Assembly (NCBI GenBank): GCA_018267135.1
Contig: JAFDZA010000003.1
Span: 1 to 41,525 of the forward strand
Reading direction: 5' to 3'
Length of the DNA: 41,525 bases
Source: Bacteroidota bacterium
GTDB taxonomy: Bacteria > Bacteroidota > Bacteroidia > Cytophagales > Cyclobacteriaceae
Shown: positions 1-8,312 of the stretch, piece after piece
Layout: each line of letters starts with the position of its first letter
Position numbering within the stretch: the stretch's first letter is position 1
The notes under the pieces: generated by a model
Databases searched by the model: none
The model's input: only the letters and a program-made list of their open reading frames with translations
What the model was told of the DNA's origin: nothing
Program-made: the position numbers and the translations under genes

Positions 1-590
1 GTGTAGGTGCCCCCGCCCTGCCCTGTCTGCGTTACGTTCGCGGTACCAGTTGCACAAAAAGGGCTCCCCGCATAGCTGATGGTAGCCACCGGCAAGGCAT
101 TGATTGTAACTGATGTAGTCGTAGTATTGGGGCAAGTTCCATTGGTAAAACTGTAGGTTACGGTGTAAGTACCCGCTGTGCTCGTGGCCAAATTAAGCTG
201 GCCGGTAGCACTGTTGATAGACAAACCGGCCGTGGAAGTGTAGGTGCCCCCGCCTTGGCCTGTCTGCGTTACGTTCGCGGTACCAGTTGCACAAAAAGGA
301 CTGCCGGCATAACTGATGGTAGCAACAGGCAATGCATTGATTGTAACTGATGTAGTTGTGGTGTTGGGGCAAGTTCCATTAGTAAAGCTGTAGGTAACGG
401 TGTAAGTACCGGCCGTGCTCGTAGCCAAATTAAGCTGGCCGGTAGCACTGTTGATAGACAAACCGGCCGTAGAAGTGTAGGTGCCCCCGCCTTGGCCTGT
501 CTGCGTTACGTTCGCTGTTCCGCTCGCACAAAACGGACTACCGGCATAGCTGATGGTGGCCAAAGGAAGCGGATTTACTGTAAGTGTTAT
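1..590. repeat. Tandem 237-bp coding repeat (at least 2.5 copies)
   Basis: The motif GTGTAGGTGCCCCCGCC recurs at 1, 238 and 475, exactly 237 bp apart. The first two units are nearly identical at nucleotide level and the third, entered only in part, begins to diverge after ~520. Each unit encodes one 79-residue Ig-like domain. Near-identity implies recent duplication or homogenisation, and the array may continue beyond the left edge. Confidence 0.9.
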
Positions 591-1490
591 ACTGGATGCA
601 ACGGAAGGACAAGCCCCCCCGGAAGTGGTTAGAGTAAGCGTAGCGTTGGTTTCTCCTATACCCGGGGTGTAGGTAGCATTAAGGGTTGTGCTGCTAGGCG
701 AAAAAGTACCTGTACCGGTAGTACTCCATGTTCCACCAGTGGCAGAACCTCCGACAGTTCCAGATAGCGAAGCCGTCTGTCCGCTGCAAATGCTGATGTT
801 AGAACCGGCATTTACCGTGGGCGGAGAAGGCACGATTATATTATTAACAGCGAGAGTACAACCTACATTGTCTAACAAATAATTATTATCAACTACGGTA
901 GCGGAATAAGTACCACCCAGCAGATTATTAGCTGTAGTTTGGGTGTAAGGGCTCGTACTCAAATTTCCTTGTGGTATAGCGGTTGGATTACCCACACTCC
1001 AATTAACTGTGTAACCGGGGGTGCCATTACTAACGGTTAATGACAATTGCCCGTTAGGCGTGACAAGGTTGCAATCCGGACTTAAAATACTTGTTGTGGC
1101 TGCCAGCGCATTCGATGAATTAACATTTATGCCCGCTCCACCATATATTTGAAATCCACCTGTGCAAGCTGTATTATTTACTCTTAAAACATAGGTACTG
1201 TTAGGAACAAAATTCAACTCAACCCCCGCAACAGCTCCCGAGGGTAGCGTACCTATGGGGGTAACTGTTACAGGCCCCAAGGGGCTCGTAACATATTTGC
1301 CATTAATAATGTCGAAGAGCAGATAGGTTGTGCCGCCCGGCACAGTGCCACCATAAAAATAAAATCTCATGACTCCGTTGCCTCCGGAGTCATCGCAAAC
1401 ATAGTATTGGGCCGTAGGGCACTGAGCGAAGGCCGATCGAGTTCCAAACAAACCAAAGAAGATGAGGGCTATAACTGCAATTTTATTCAT
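1..1490 (-). CDS. Secreted Ig-like/PKD-like repeat protein, C-terminus beyond the window
   Basis: The frame opens at an ATG at 1490 and stays open to the window edge, so only the first ~496 residues are present. It begins with a Sec signal peptide ending in SAFAQ. After a non-repetitive region of about 330 residues come 79-residue Ig/PKD-like units carrying [19 protein letters not shown] and GTYTVTYSF. They are encoded by a tandem 237-bp DNA repeat whose equivalent bases fall at 1, 238 and 475. Proteins of this form in Bacteroidota are cell-surface adhesins that usually end in a CHU_C/gliding-associated type IX secretion domain; that end is not visible here, so type IX export is inference. 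The start overlaps the upstream small gene by 8 bp (ATGAATAA), which suggests translational coupling. Adhesion is a family-level guess. Confidence 0.85.
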   Translation of the reverse strand, partial: MNKIAVIALIFFGLFGTRSAFAQCPTAQYYVCDDSGGNGVMRFYFYGGTVPGGTTYLLFDIINGKYVTSPLGPVTVTPIGTLPSGAVAGVELNFVPNSTYVLRVNNTACTGGFQIYGGAGINVNSSNALAATTSILSPDCNLVTPNGQLSLTVSNGTPGYTVNWSVGNPTAIPQGNLSTSPYTQTTANNLLGGTYSATVVDNNYLLDNVGCTLAVNNIIVPSPPTVNAGSNISICSGQTASLSGTVGGSATGGTWSTTGTGTFSPSSTTLNATYTPGIGETNATLTLTTSGGACPSVASSITLTVNPLPLATISYAGSPFCASGTANVTQTGQGGGTYTSTAGLSINSATGQLNLATSTAGTYTVTYSFTNGTCPNTTTTSVTINALPVATISYAGSPFCATGTANVTQTGQGGGTYTSTAGLSINSATGQLNLATSTAGTYTVTYSFTNGTCPNTTTTSVTINALPVATISYAGSPFCATGTANVTQTGQGGGTY

Positions 1491-1830
1491 GTCCGGCAGT
1501 TTTTATAATTAATCCTTCTAATCCCCCGACATTAACGGAACACTTGTTTCCCCATTCAATTTTTACCACATACGTTCCCGAAGCCAATGAAGAGAACGTG
1601 TATGAGTTGGTTGCCCCCTCCACACTCAATTCTCTTACTTTTTCCACTTGAGCGTGGATCGTAAATACCTCAAGGGTAATCTTGCCGGCTACGTTTGCCC
1701 ACTCCAATTTAATTTCTTTTCCATCAGATTTTGCCCTGAATTCATTATGACATTGAGCGTACGATGAGCCAAACGAAAGGAGGAAAGCCGCACTGACGGC
1801 AACAAAGATTGGGGTTTGTGTGGGTTTCAT
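1483..1830 (-). CDS. Small secreted protein resembling a type IX sorting-domain fold
   Basis: This is a 115-residue protein with a signal peptide (cleavage likely after SSYA) followed by one compact beta-rich domain. The stretch [12 protein letters not shown] ... [15 protein letters not shown] follows the strand pattern of type IX secretion type A C-terminal domains, in which a '..L..G.Y.v.i' hairpin is typical. Here the domain is the whole mature protein and is followed by about 25 further residues. Two cysteines (CHNEF and NKCSV) could form a disulfide. Its stop codon lies inside the first codons of the downstream repeat protein, so the two are probably co-translated. A partner or chaperone role for the adhesin is conceivable, but no function can be assigned. 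Confidence 0.7.
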   Translation of the reverse strand: MKPTQTPIFVAVSAAFLLSFGSSYAQCHNEFRAKSDGKEIKLEWANVAGKITLEVFTIHAQVEKVRELSVEGATNSYTFSSLASGTYVVKIEWGNKCSVNVGGLEGLIIKTAGHE

Positions 1831-1966
1831 AATATTAAATCAGTCAAAAACGGGGCATGGTAACCCTAAATTTACATTGTAAAATTCGTTCAAAGCAAAA
1901 AAATGAGATGTCAGATTGTCTCTATTACCCCATCCAAGTAATATTTAGCTCAAAAAATGAAGTTTT

Positions 1967-2470
1967 TTAAAACCTCCGGTTCAATATTTCGCTCAAAATC
2001 AATGCTTTTTTAAAATCGTCCGGGTTACGCAAGTCGCGTGCATATTGGGCTGCCAAACTTAGTTGCTCTTCTACCGCATAGTTTTTAAACTGCCCAAAGC
2101 GAACGATGGTATTTTCCAGTTTCATGGTTTCTTCCATGGAAGGCCGCAGAAAGGCTTCCTGCTTTGCCTTTTCGTAGGTATCATAAATTTTGTCGTGGTC
2201 ACGGTACGAATAATCAACCTGCTCTATGGGTTTTTCTTCCTCAAGATCTTCTGCTTCATCCATGGCGGGAGCCGGCTGAATAGGCGGAGCTGGTTGTTTA
2301 GTTCCCTGAATTTCGCGTAGCAATTCTTCAAAAGTCAAGCCCTTTTCAGGTTCGTGCCCGGGTTCAGGGGGGGCCGAAGGAGGCGTGGCGGGCTTTGTGC
2401 GCATCTTGGTGATGATGTAAACGATGCCCACAATTATCCAAAAAATAACTTTTAGGTTCAATTCCTCCAT
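1967..2470 (-). CDS. Hypothetical membrane-anchored protein
   Basis: This is a 167-residue protein with one N-terminal transmembrane segment (about residues 7-22, VIFWIIVGIVYIITKM) and no signal cleavage site. A Pro/Glu-rich linker covers about residues 25-80, and a helical C-terminal domain ends in KKALILSEILNRRF. The topology suggests a short periplasmic N-terminus and a cytoplasmic body. I recognise no catalytic motif or named family; similar short anchored proteins occur near smc in Bacteroidota, but that is a loose impression. It is divergent from smc, with 148 bp between the two start codons. Confidence 0.7.
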   Translation of the reverse strand: MEELNLKVIFWIIVGIVYIITKMRTKPATPPSAPPEPGHEPEKGLTFEELLREIQGTKQPAPPIQPAPAMDEAEDLEEEKPIEQVDYSYRDHDKIYDTYEKAKQEAFLRPSMEETMKLENTIVRFGQFKNYAVEEQLSLAAQYARDLRNPDDFKKALILSEILNRRF

Positions 2471-2548
2471 TCTTCAAAGGTAATAAAAGCATGGATAAAA
2501 TGTGCATGAATTGAGAACAGCTCCTTTTTCAAATGTCGGGGCTACTTT

Positions 2549-2556
2549 TATCTTTG
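2549..2556 (+). promoter_or_regulatory. Candidate Bacteroidota -7 element for smc
   Basis: TATCTTTG matches the TAnnTTTG consensus of the Bacteroidota primary sigma factor and lies 62 bp before the smc ATG. No clear TTTG is seen at the expected -33 distance. A second match, TATTTTTG at 2606-2613, sits only 5 nt before the ATG and would give an almost leaderless mRNA. Confidence 0.4.
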
Positions 2557-2618
2557 CCGTCTTTCTTTGGGAGAAACGTGTAAAATCTTGAAGAAATAAC
2601 CACTTTATTTTTGAGCAC

Positions 2619-5600
2619 ATGCAATTATCGAAGTTAGAGATCAAAGGCTTTAAAAGTTTTGCCGACAAAATTGTCATCAATTTTGACGAGGGGATTACCG
2701 GTATCGTAGGGCCTAACGGATGCGGCAAATCCAACGTGGTGGATTCCATCCGTTGGGTACTGGGCGAGCAAAAGACCAGCGCGTTGCGTTCCGAAAAGAT
2801 GGAAAACGTAATTTTTAACGGTACCAGCCAGCGCTCGGCACAACAGATGGCCGAAGTATCGCTCACCATCAACAACACCAAGAATATTTTGCCTACCGAA
2901 TATTCGCAGATTACCATTACGCGCAGGTTGTACCGCTCGGGCGAGTCAGAGTATTTGCTGAATGGCGTGGCTTGCCGCCTAAAAGATATTACTAATTTAT
3001 TTTTAGATACGGGTGTAGCCTCTAACAGCTACGCTATCATTGAACTGGGCATGGTGGACGACTTGCTGAACGACCGCGACAACTCGCGCAGGGCGTTGTT
3101 TGAGGAAGCTGCTGGCATTTCAAAGTTTAAAAAACGTAAAAAAGAAACGTTGAAAAAACTAGAAGACACCGATGCCGATCTGGAGCGTGTGGAAGACTTA
3201 CTTTTTGAGATTGAAAAAAATATGAAGAGCCTGGAAAAACAGGCTAAACAAACTGAACAGTACTATAAAATAAAGGAAGACTATAAAGAAAAGAGTATCC
3301 ATTTGGCCAAGGTGGTGGTGAATAAACAAAAACAAAAATTTGCTACCCTCCAAAAACAATCCGAAAACGAAAACGATCGGAAAGCCAAACTCACATCAGA
3401 AATTGCTGAAAAGGAAGCGCTGATCGAAAAATCGAAAGCTGAATTATTACTAAAAGAGAAGACCCTTTCTTCCCGGCAAAAATCAATCAATGAATTTGTT
3501 TCCAAGATCCGGCAATACGAGAGCGACAAACAACTGCGCAACGAGCGTCTTCGTTTTTTAAATGATCGCATTACCAACCTTCGCGATCAGATCGAACAAG
3601 ACAAAAAAAGCAACGAACGGGCCAAGTTTAGTATTCAAAGTTTGGAAACCGAGCACAACACGGCAGTAACCACCCTGAACGAAATCAATATCAAACTTGA
3701 GTTGCTTAAATCAGAATACGAAACTCAGAAAGCCAGCACCTACACATTACAGGGCGAATCGGATGTGCTGCGACAAGAGCACCGCACGCTACAGGAAGAA
3801 TCGTTTCAGCACAACAAGGCACTCGACATCCGCCAAATCCAGATTAACTCTTTCAAACAGGAATTAGAGCGAACTACCAGCGATAGTTCGCAGCAAAGCG
3901 CCAGCTTGGCTGAGTTTGAAAAAAAATTAGTAGTGCTGCAAGATGAAATCGGCCAAAAAAATAATTACCTCGAAAAACTTAAAAGCGAAGAAGCCGATGT
4001 AATTGCGCGTATCGCTTCGTTGGAAAAAACCATTGACCTGATCCGTGAGGAAATGAATGAAACCGGGCGCAAGCTCGATGCCCACCAGTACGATTACCAA
4101 CTCACCAAGTCGTTAGTAGAGAACCTGGAAGGGTTTCCGGAGGCCATTAAATTTTTAAAGAAGAATGTGGGGCGCACCAAAAATGCTCCTCTGTTATCAG
4201 ACATTATTTCTACTACGGAAGAATTTAGAGTAGCTATCGAAAATTATCTGGAGCCGTACCTCAATTATTATGTGGTGGATCATGCCGATGAAGCCTACGA
4301 AGCCATTAATGTTTTGAGCGATGCCAGCAAAGGGCGGGCTAATTTTTTTGTATTGGAAGCTTTTGAAAGTTATACCAGTACGCCTATTCAGCTTTACCCC
4401 AATGCATTTCCGGCTACCCAAATCATTGAGTTCGATCCGAAGTACACCAAACTGATGTCGTTTATTCTCGATCGGGTTTACCTAACCGAAGGAGATATTA
4501 AATTAATGCCCAGCGATGGCAATACATTCATCTCTAAAAGCGGAAAAGTAACCAAGCGCAGATTTAGTTTAAGTGGTGGGTCAGTCGGCTTATTTGAAGG
4601 TAAAAAAATAGGGCGTGCCAAAAATCTTGAAAAACTGGAGCGGGAAATCAAAGAATTTACCAAGAAGATGGAAGACGTTCGCCACAGTTTAGTTGACCGC
4701 CAACGCGAGCTTGAGAAATTGCGCAACAACACCCTGAAGCAACAAATAGAAGAGGCACAAAATGCCGTAAAGCTGGTAAACGATGAATTTATTTCTGTTA
4801 AAACAAAACAAGAGCAATTTCACAGCCTGCTCAGCAGTGCCGATTTGCGCAGAGAAGACATCCACGAGAAAATAGAGACACTCGCCAAGGAAATAGAAGA
4901 CCTGCAACCCAAAGCACAACACGCCCACCAGGAGTTGTTGCGCCAAGACGAAAAATTGAAACGCATCGTAGTGGAGCTTACGGCACAAAACGAAATGCTC
5001 AGTCAGAAATCGGCTGCTTATAACGAACAGAATATTTTCTTTCATCAACAGGAAAACCGTGTTAAAAGCATTGAACAGGAAGTGCGTTTTAAACAGGAGA
5101 GCCTGGGGCAAAGCACTCACCGCATTACAGTAAATACTGAAGAGCTGCACAAAAACGAAGAAGAAACTCAAACCATCACTTCTACCGCTACGCTAAGCGA
5201 TGAAGAACTCATTGGTATGTATGGCGAAAAAGAAGAGATGGAAAAAGGCTTGAGCGAAGCAGAAAAAGAATATTATAACGGCCGCGGGGAAATAGATCAG
5301 TACGATAAAGACCTGCGCGAAGTACAACACCAGCGCCAGCACATAGACACGCTGCTGATGGAGTTGCAAAACCAACTGAGCGAAAGCAAACTGCAACTCA
5401 ATTCGGTAAAAGAAAGATTATCTGTAGAGTTTAATGTGGATTTGGATTCTATAGTAAACGAAGTCAGTACCGAAGAAGCCGAAGCCCTCGCCCAGGCAGA
5501 TGAAGAAAAGCATCGCCAGGAGGTAGTCAAGATTCGGGAAAAACTTGACAACATGGGGCCGATTAACCCGATGGCCATGGAAGCCTATACGGAAATTAAA

Positions 5601-6158
5601 CAGCGCAATGAATTTATCAACACACAGAAAGATGACCTGCTGAAAGCAAAGGAGTCGCTGTTTAGCACCATCAGCGAAATAGAGGGCGTAGCCAGCGAAA
5701 CATTTATGACGGCCTTTCATCAGATCAAAGAACATTTTGTTCGGGTGTTCCGGTCGCTCTTTAATGAAGGCGATGACTGCGATTTAAAATTGATCGATGC
5801 TTCTAAACCCTTAGAATCTGAGATTGACATTATTGCCAAACCCAAGGGCAAACGGCCGCTTACTATTAATCAACTTTCGGGGGGAGAGAAAACCTTAACG
5901 GCCACGGCATTGCTGTTTTCAATGTACCTGTTAAAGCCGGCTCCGTTCTGTATCTTCGATGAGGTAGATGCCCCGCTCGATGATGCGAACATAGACAAGT
6001 TTAACAACATCATCCGCAGCTTCAGCAAAGACAGCCAGTTTGTAATTGTTACCCATAACAAGCGCACGATGGCTACGACCGATGTAATTTATGGTATTAC
6101 CATGGTAGAGAAAGGAATTTCGCGTGTGGTGCCGGTCGATTTGCGCGAGTTGGCCTAA
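2619..6158 (+). CDS. smc: Chromosome segregation protein SMC
   Basis: This 1179-residue condensin-type ATPase compacts and segregates the chromosome, normally as a dimer with ScpA and ScpB. Walker A (GPNGCGKSN) is at residues 31-39. Long coiled coils occupy about 165-500 and 650-1000, and the hinge lies at about 505-645. The C-terminal head has the LSGGEK signature at 1086-1091 and Walker B CIFDE followed by the D-loop VDAPLDDAN near 1111-1124. Length and domain order are normal for bacterial SMC. The start MQLSKLEIKGFKSF is the conserved family N-terminus. No scp genes are in the window. It converges with the acetyltransferase gene, leaving 25 bp between the stops. Confidence 0.98.
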   Translation: MQLSKLEIKGFKSFADKIVINFDEGITGIVGPNGCGKSNVVDSIRWVLGEQKTSALRSEKMENVIFNGTSQRSAQQMAEVSLTINNTKNILPTEYSQITITRRLYRSGESEYLLNGVACRLKDITNLFLDTGVASNSYAIIELGMVDDLLNDRDNSRRALFEEAAGISKFKKRKKETLKKLEDTDADLERVEDLLFEIEKNMKSLEKQAKQTEQYYKIKEDYKEKSIHLAKVVVNKQKQKFATLQKQSENENDRKAKLTSEIAEKEALIEKSKAELLLKEKTLSSRQKSINEFVSKIRQYESDKQLRNERLRFLNDRITNLRDQIEQDKKSNERAKFSIQSLETEHNTAVTTLNEINIKLELLKSEYETQKASTYTLQGESDVLRQEHRTLQEESFQHNKALDIRQIQINSFKQELERTTSDSSQQSASLAEFEKKLVVLQDEIGQKNNYLEKLKSEEADVIARIASLEKTIDLIREEMNETGRKLDAHQYDYQLTKSLVENLEGFPEAIKFLKKNVGRTKNAPLLSDIISTTEEFRVAIENYLEPYLNYYVVDHADEAYEAINVLSDASKGRANFFVLEAFESYTSTPIQLYPNAFPATQIIEFDPKYTKLMSFILDRVYLTEGDIKLMPSDGNTFISKSGKVTKRRFSLSGGSVGLFEGKKIGRAKNLEKLEREIKEFTKKMEDVRHSLVDRQRELEKLRNNTLKQQIEEAQNAVKLVNDEFISVKTKQEQFHSLLSSADLRREDIHEKIETLAKEIEDLQPKAQHAHQELLRQDEKLKRIVVELTAQNEMLSQKSAAYNEQNIFFHQQENRVKSIEQEVRFKQESLGQSTHRITVNTEELHKNEEETQTITSTATLSDEELIGMYGEKEEMEKGLSEAEKEYYNGRGEIDQYDKDLREVQHQRQHIDTLLMELQNQLSESKLQLNSVKERLSVEFNVDLDSIVNEVSTEEAEALAQADEEKHRQEVVKIREKLDNMGPINPMAMEAYTEIKQRNEFINTQKDDLLKAKESLFSTISEIEGVASETFMTAFHQIKEHFVRVFRSLFNEGDDCDLKLIDASKPLESEIDIIAKPKGKRPLTINQLSGGEKTLTATALLFSMYLLKPAPFCIFDEVDAPLDDANIDKFNNIIRSFSKDSQFVIVTHNKRTMATTDVIYGITMVEKGISRVVPVDLRELA

Positions 6159-6183
6159 CGGCCTTCAAGCTGTTAAATCGCTT

Positions 6184-6741
6184 TTACTTTTTATCTGGCA
6201 TGATATCGCGTGTCATAAACAGAGCTATTTCATTCCGGTCGGTTCCGGCATAAAGTTTCTGGTTGATTCCCGTTATTTCAAAATTATTTTTTTGGTAAAA
6301 CTCAATAGCGGGAAGGTTTGTATTTTGAGTTTCCAGTTCTACCAGTCTGCATTGAAGTTTGCCGGCCTGAGTTATTACTGATTCAATAAGTTTTTGACCG
6401 ATTCCTTTACTCCTTTGTTTTTCGGCCACTAAAATATTTTCTATAAACAAGGAGTTGTTCCATTCTCTGTATTCGCAAATAATCCATCCAATTATCTCAC
6501 CTGCTTCAACGGCCCCGAACGAGTGGCCTTGCTGGATGATTTGGTTATACGCATGAATATCTTCGTCTGTTGTTATCCATTTTTTGGTGTATGGATGATC
6601 TACTTTGGTGAGATGAAACAGGATGGCATCGGCTGTATGGGTTTGGCTTACTTGATATATTTTTTCAGTGCTATAACCGTTGAACCCAAAGTGGCTGGTG
6701 GGGTTGCCCTCTATTTTTGTCAACTTAATAATATTCATCAA
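6184..6741 (-). CDS. GNAT acetyltransferase, streptothricin acetyltransferase (SatA)-like
   Basis: This is a 185-residue cytoplasmic acetyl-CoA-dependent N-acetyltransferase. The acetyl-CoA-binding motif A is clear: ENILVAEKQRSKGIGQKL, with the R/Q-x-x-G-x-G loop at residues 110-115. The stretch VELETQNTNLPAIEFYQKNN and the following ITGINQKLY ... NEIALFM parallel the C-terminal half of SatA-type streptothricin acetyltransferases, as I remember them. That similarity is from memory, so substrate identity is inference; a housekeeping amine substrate is equally possible. The gene is single, convergent with smc, with trmO upstream on the same strand after a 77-bp gap. Confidence 0.85.
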   Translation of the reverse strand: MMNIIKLTKIEGNPTSHFGFNGYSTEKIYQVSQTHTADAILFHLTKVDHPYTKKWITTDEDIHAYNQIIQQGHSFGAVEAGEIIGWIICEYREWNNSLFIENILVAEKQRSKGIGQKLIESVITQAGKLQCRLVELETQNTNLPAIEFYQKNNFEITGINQKLYAGTDRNEIALFMTRDIMPDKK

Positions 6742-6818
6742 TATTAATGGTCGTGTATGGGGAAGTTGTTAAAGCAAATTTAGCATTAAAGTTTCTTGGC
6801 GTGGTTGCCACCTTGGTT

Positions 6819-7295
6819 CTACTTCCAATATTTTTCCATCAAATCGGTTACCCAAAGTGGTTGCACAATACTCGCCTTAGGTTCAAACTCTTTATAAACC
6901 GGTTTAATATCTAATACCGGGGTTCCGTCTATGGCATCGAGAAATTTTACCTTTAGGGTTCTTCCCCGGTGTTGCAGCAACTCCACCGTGGCCAGCCCTA
7001 TTTTGTTGGGGCGGTCTTTTTTTCGTTGTGCCAAAATACCTACCAAAGGATAATGAGGGTTGCCTCTCGGCCGCCCCGAAAAAACAATTTCTTCATTCTT
7101 TACTTTATCAAAGTAGTAGATGATTTCAAGATGTGAAAAATCGGATATCCGCTCGAATGCTTCGGTGGGAATATGATCGGAAAGTTCAATTTCGGTCACG
7201 ATTGTTTCCCAATTATCGTCTATTGGTTCGATACGGGAATTTTTTACGTAGGCGATCGGATTTAGTGTTATTTCCATTTTGTTTTTGTTGAACAT
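6819..7295 (-). CDS. trmO: tRNA (t6A37) N6-methyltransferase TrmO
   Basis: This 158-residue TrmO/YaeB (UPF0066, TsaA-like) protein uses S-adenosylmethionine to methylate N6-threonylcarbamoyladenosine at position 37 of some tRNAs. Family hallmarks are FSHLEIIYYF (about 49-58), GRPRGNPHYPLVGILAQRKK, RPNKIGLATVELL, and the closing GTPVLDIKPVYKEF. The protein is a single-domain short form, lacking the C-terminal extension of the E. coli protein. Two starts are possible: the ATG at 7295, or an internal ATG at 7277 giving MEITLNPIAYV, which aligns better with the usual family N-terminus. It is transcribed with the acetyltransferase gene. Confidence 0.92.
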   Translation of the reverse strand: MFNKNKMEITLNPIAYVKNSRIEPIDDNWETIVTEIELSDHIPTEAFERISDFSHLEIIYYFDKVKNEEIVFSGRPRGNPHYPLVGILAQRKKDRPNKIGLATVELLQHRGRTLKVKFLDAIDGTPVLDIKPVYKEFEPKASIVQPLWVTDLMEKYWK

Positions 7296-7340
7296 GAATT
7301 AACAGTTCCACAGTTTGTTTATAGCCTGAAGCTAATACAC

Positions 7341-7373
7341 AAAGAGGGAAGATTTGTTCAATCTCCCCTCTTT
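7341..7373 (-). terminator. Intrinsic-terminator-like hairpin after the SusCD operon
   Basis: AAAGAGGGAAGATT (7341-7354) pairs with AATCTCCCCTCTTT (7360-7373) around a 5-nt loop, giving a 14-bp stem with one mismatch. It lies 24 bp past the stop of the DUF1735 gene and ahead of trmO, both read on the minus strand. The A/T-rich stem base supplies only a short U-run, so strength is uncertain. Confidence 0.65.
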
Positions 7374-7397
7374 GCGTAAAATATTTCTGGTACTATC

Positions 7398-8306
7398 TCA
7401 TTGTTGCTTCCATATTTCCTTAAAGGTATTCTGACGGTTTTGTGAATCAAAGAAAAAATAATTCATGGTCATGATTGCCTTCCCTCCTTTTATGGTAACA
7501 ATGGAAGAGGTTACGGTAGAATTAGGATTGGAGTTAGGTAGATTGTTAACGGCTGCCTTGGTGCCGATAGCGGGTACAAAACTCATCGAACTATCACCGT
7601 TATACATCACCTGAAAGGAAAGCGACTGATTATTGAAATGACTGACAAAAGTTTGAGAAGTGCCGCTGCTCACACTGTTCAGATAACGTGTTTCGTTAAT
7701 TGAAATCGGGCTTCCGTTTCCGATGGTAAGGGTACCGGTCCGCAGGTAATTTCCTTCAAAGGCATTGGGTGTAGGAACGTATGGAGAGATAATGATGGTG
7801 CCAAAATTACCACTGATAATCTGACCTGAGGCATCCGTAATTTTAAGCGGCAATCCATAATTAGAAGCCGCCCCGATAGCTGCTGAATTCATCAAAATAG
7901 GAAATAAGCCCACCCGTTGGTTAGCCTTCACCGTAACTTTAGTGGATGGCATCGTGTACATAGCTGTTGGCAACAACGTTAATGGCGAGGAGGCATTCGC
8001 TGTATTATAGGCATCGAGTGTAGCCTGGTCTACTGAAACTGTAACGGCCAAATCCGTAGTTAGTGGATATTGGCCGGTTACATTTACCCGCACAAAAACC
8101 GAATCGGGGGCTGCTTGGTTAAAGGCCGGCATCGACAAGGCATAGCCCCCGGTCTGAGCTTGGGTATCCATAAACTCTACAACCGGTTTAACTTTGCTAA
8201 AGTCTATGTAGTTATCTTTTAAACAACTTGTTGCAAAAATTGTTAAGATTAATAATCCCAACAAAGAGATGATTGCATGTATTTTTTTCATAAAATCTTT
8301 TCTCAT
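7398..8306 (-). CDS. DUF1735-type surface lipoprotein of a SusCD locus
   Basis: This is a 302-residue lipoprotein with signal peptide and lipobox ATSC near residue 28, so the mature protein is anchored in the outer membrane. The N-terminal half carries the DUF1735 pattern: VSVDQATLDAYN, LPTAMYTMPSTKVTVKANQRVG, then YGLPLKITDASGQ. The C-terminal beta domain (NAFEGNYLRTGTL ... KEIWKQQ) is common in SusE/SusF-position proteins that help capture glycans or other ligands. It is the last gene of the susC-susD operon, 6 bp after the susD stop. An internal ATG at 8291 is an alternative start that gives a tighter signal peptide. No catalytic domain is present. Confidence 0.88.
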   Translation of the reverse strand: MRKDFMKKIHAIISLLGLLILTIFATSCLKDNYIDFSKVKPVVEFMDTQAQTGGYALSMPAFNQAAPDSVFVRVNVTGQYPLTTDLAVTVSVDQATLDAYNTANASSPLTLLPTAMYTMPSTKVTVKANQRVGLFPILMNSAAIGAASNYGLPLKITDASGQIISGNFGTIIISPYVPTPNAFEGNYLRTGTLTIGNGSPISINETRYLNSVSSGTSQTFVSHFNNQSLSFQVMYNGDSSMSFVPAIGTKAAVNNLPNSNPNSTVTSSIVTIKGGKAIMTMNYFFFDSQNRQNTFKEIWKQQ

Positions 8307-8312
8307 AAATTT

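Noticed and set aside
1..590. Possible CRISPR array from regular repeats
   Set aside because: The 237-bp units are contiguous coding repeats with no short spacers.
2474..2917. A 147-codon frame on the minus strand
   Set aside because: It lies opposite the conserved N-terminus of smc; its sequence is Cys/Ser/Leu-rich, as expected of an antisense shadow.
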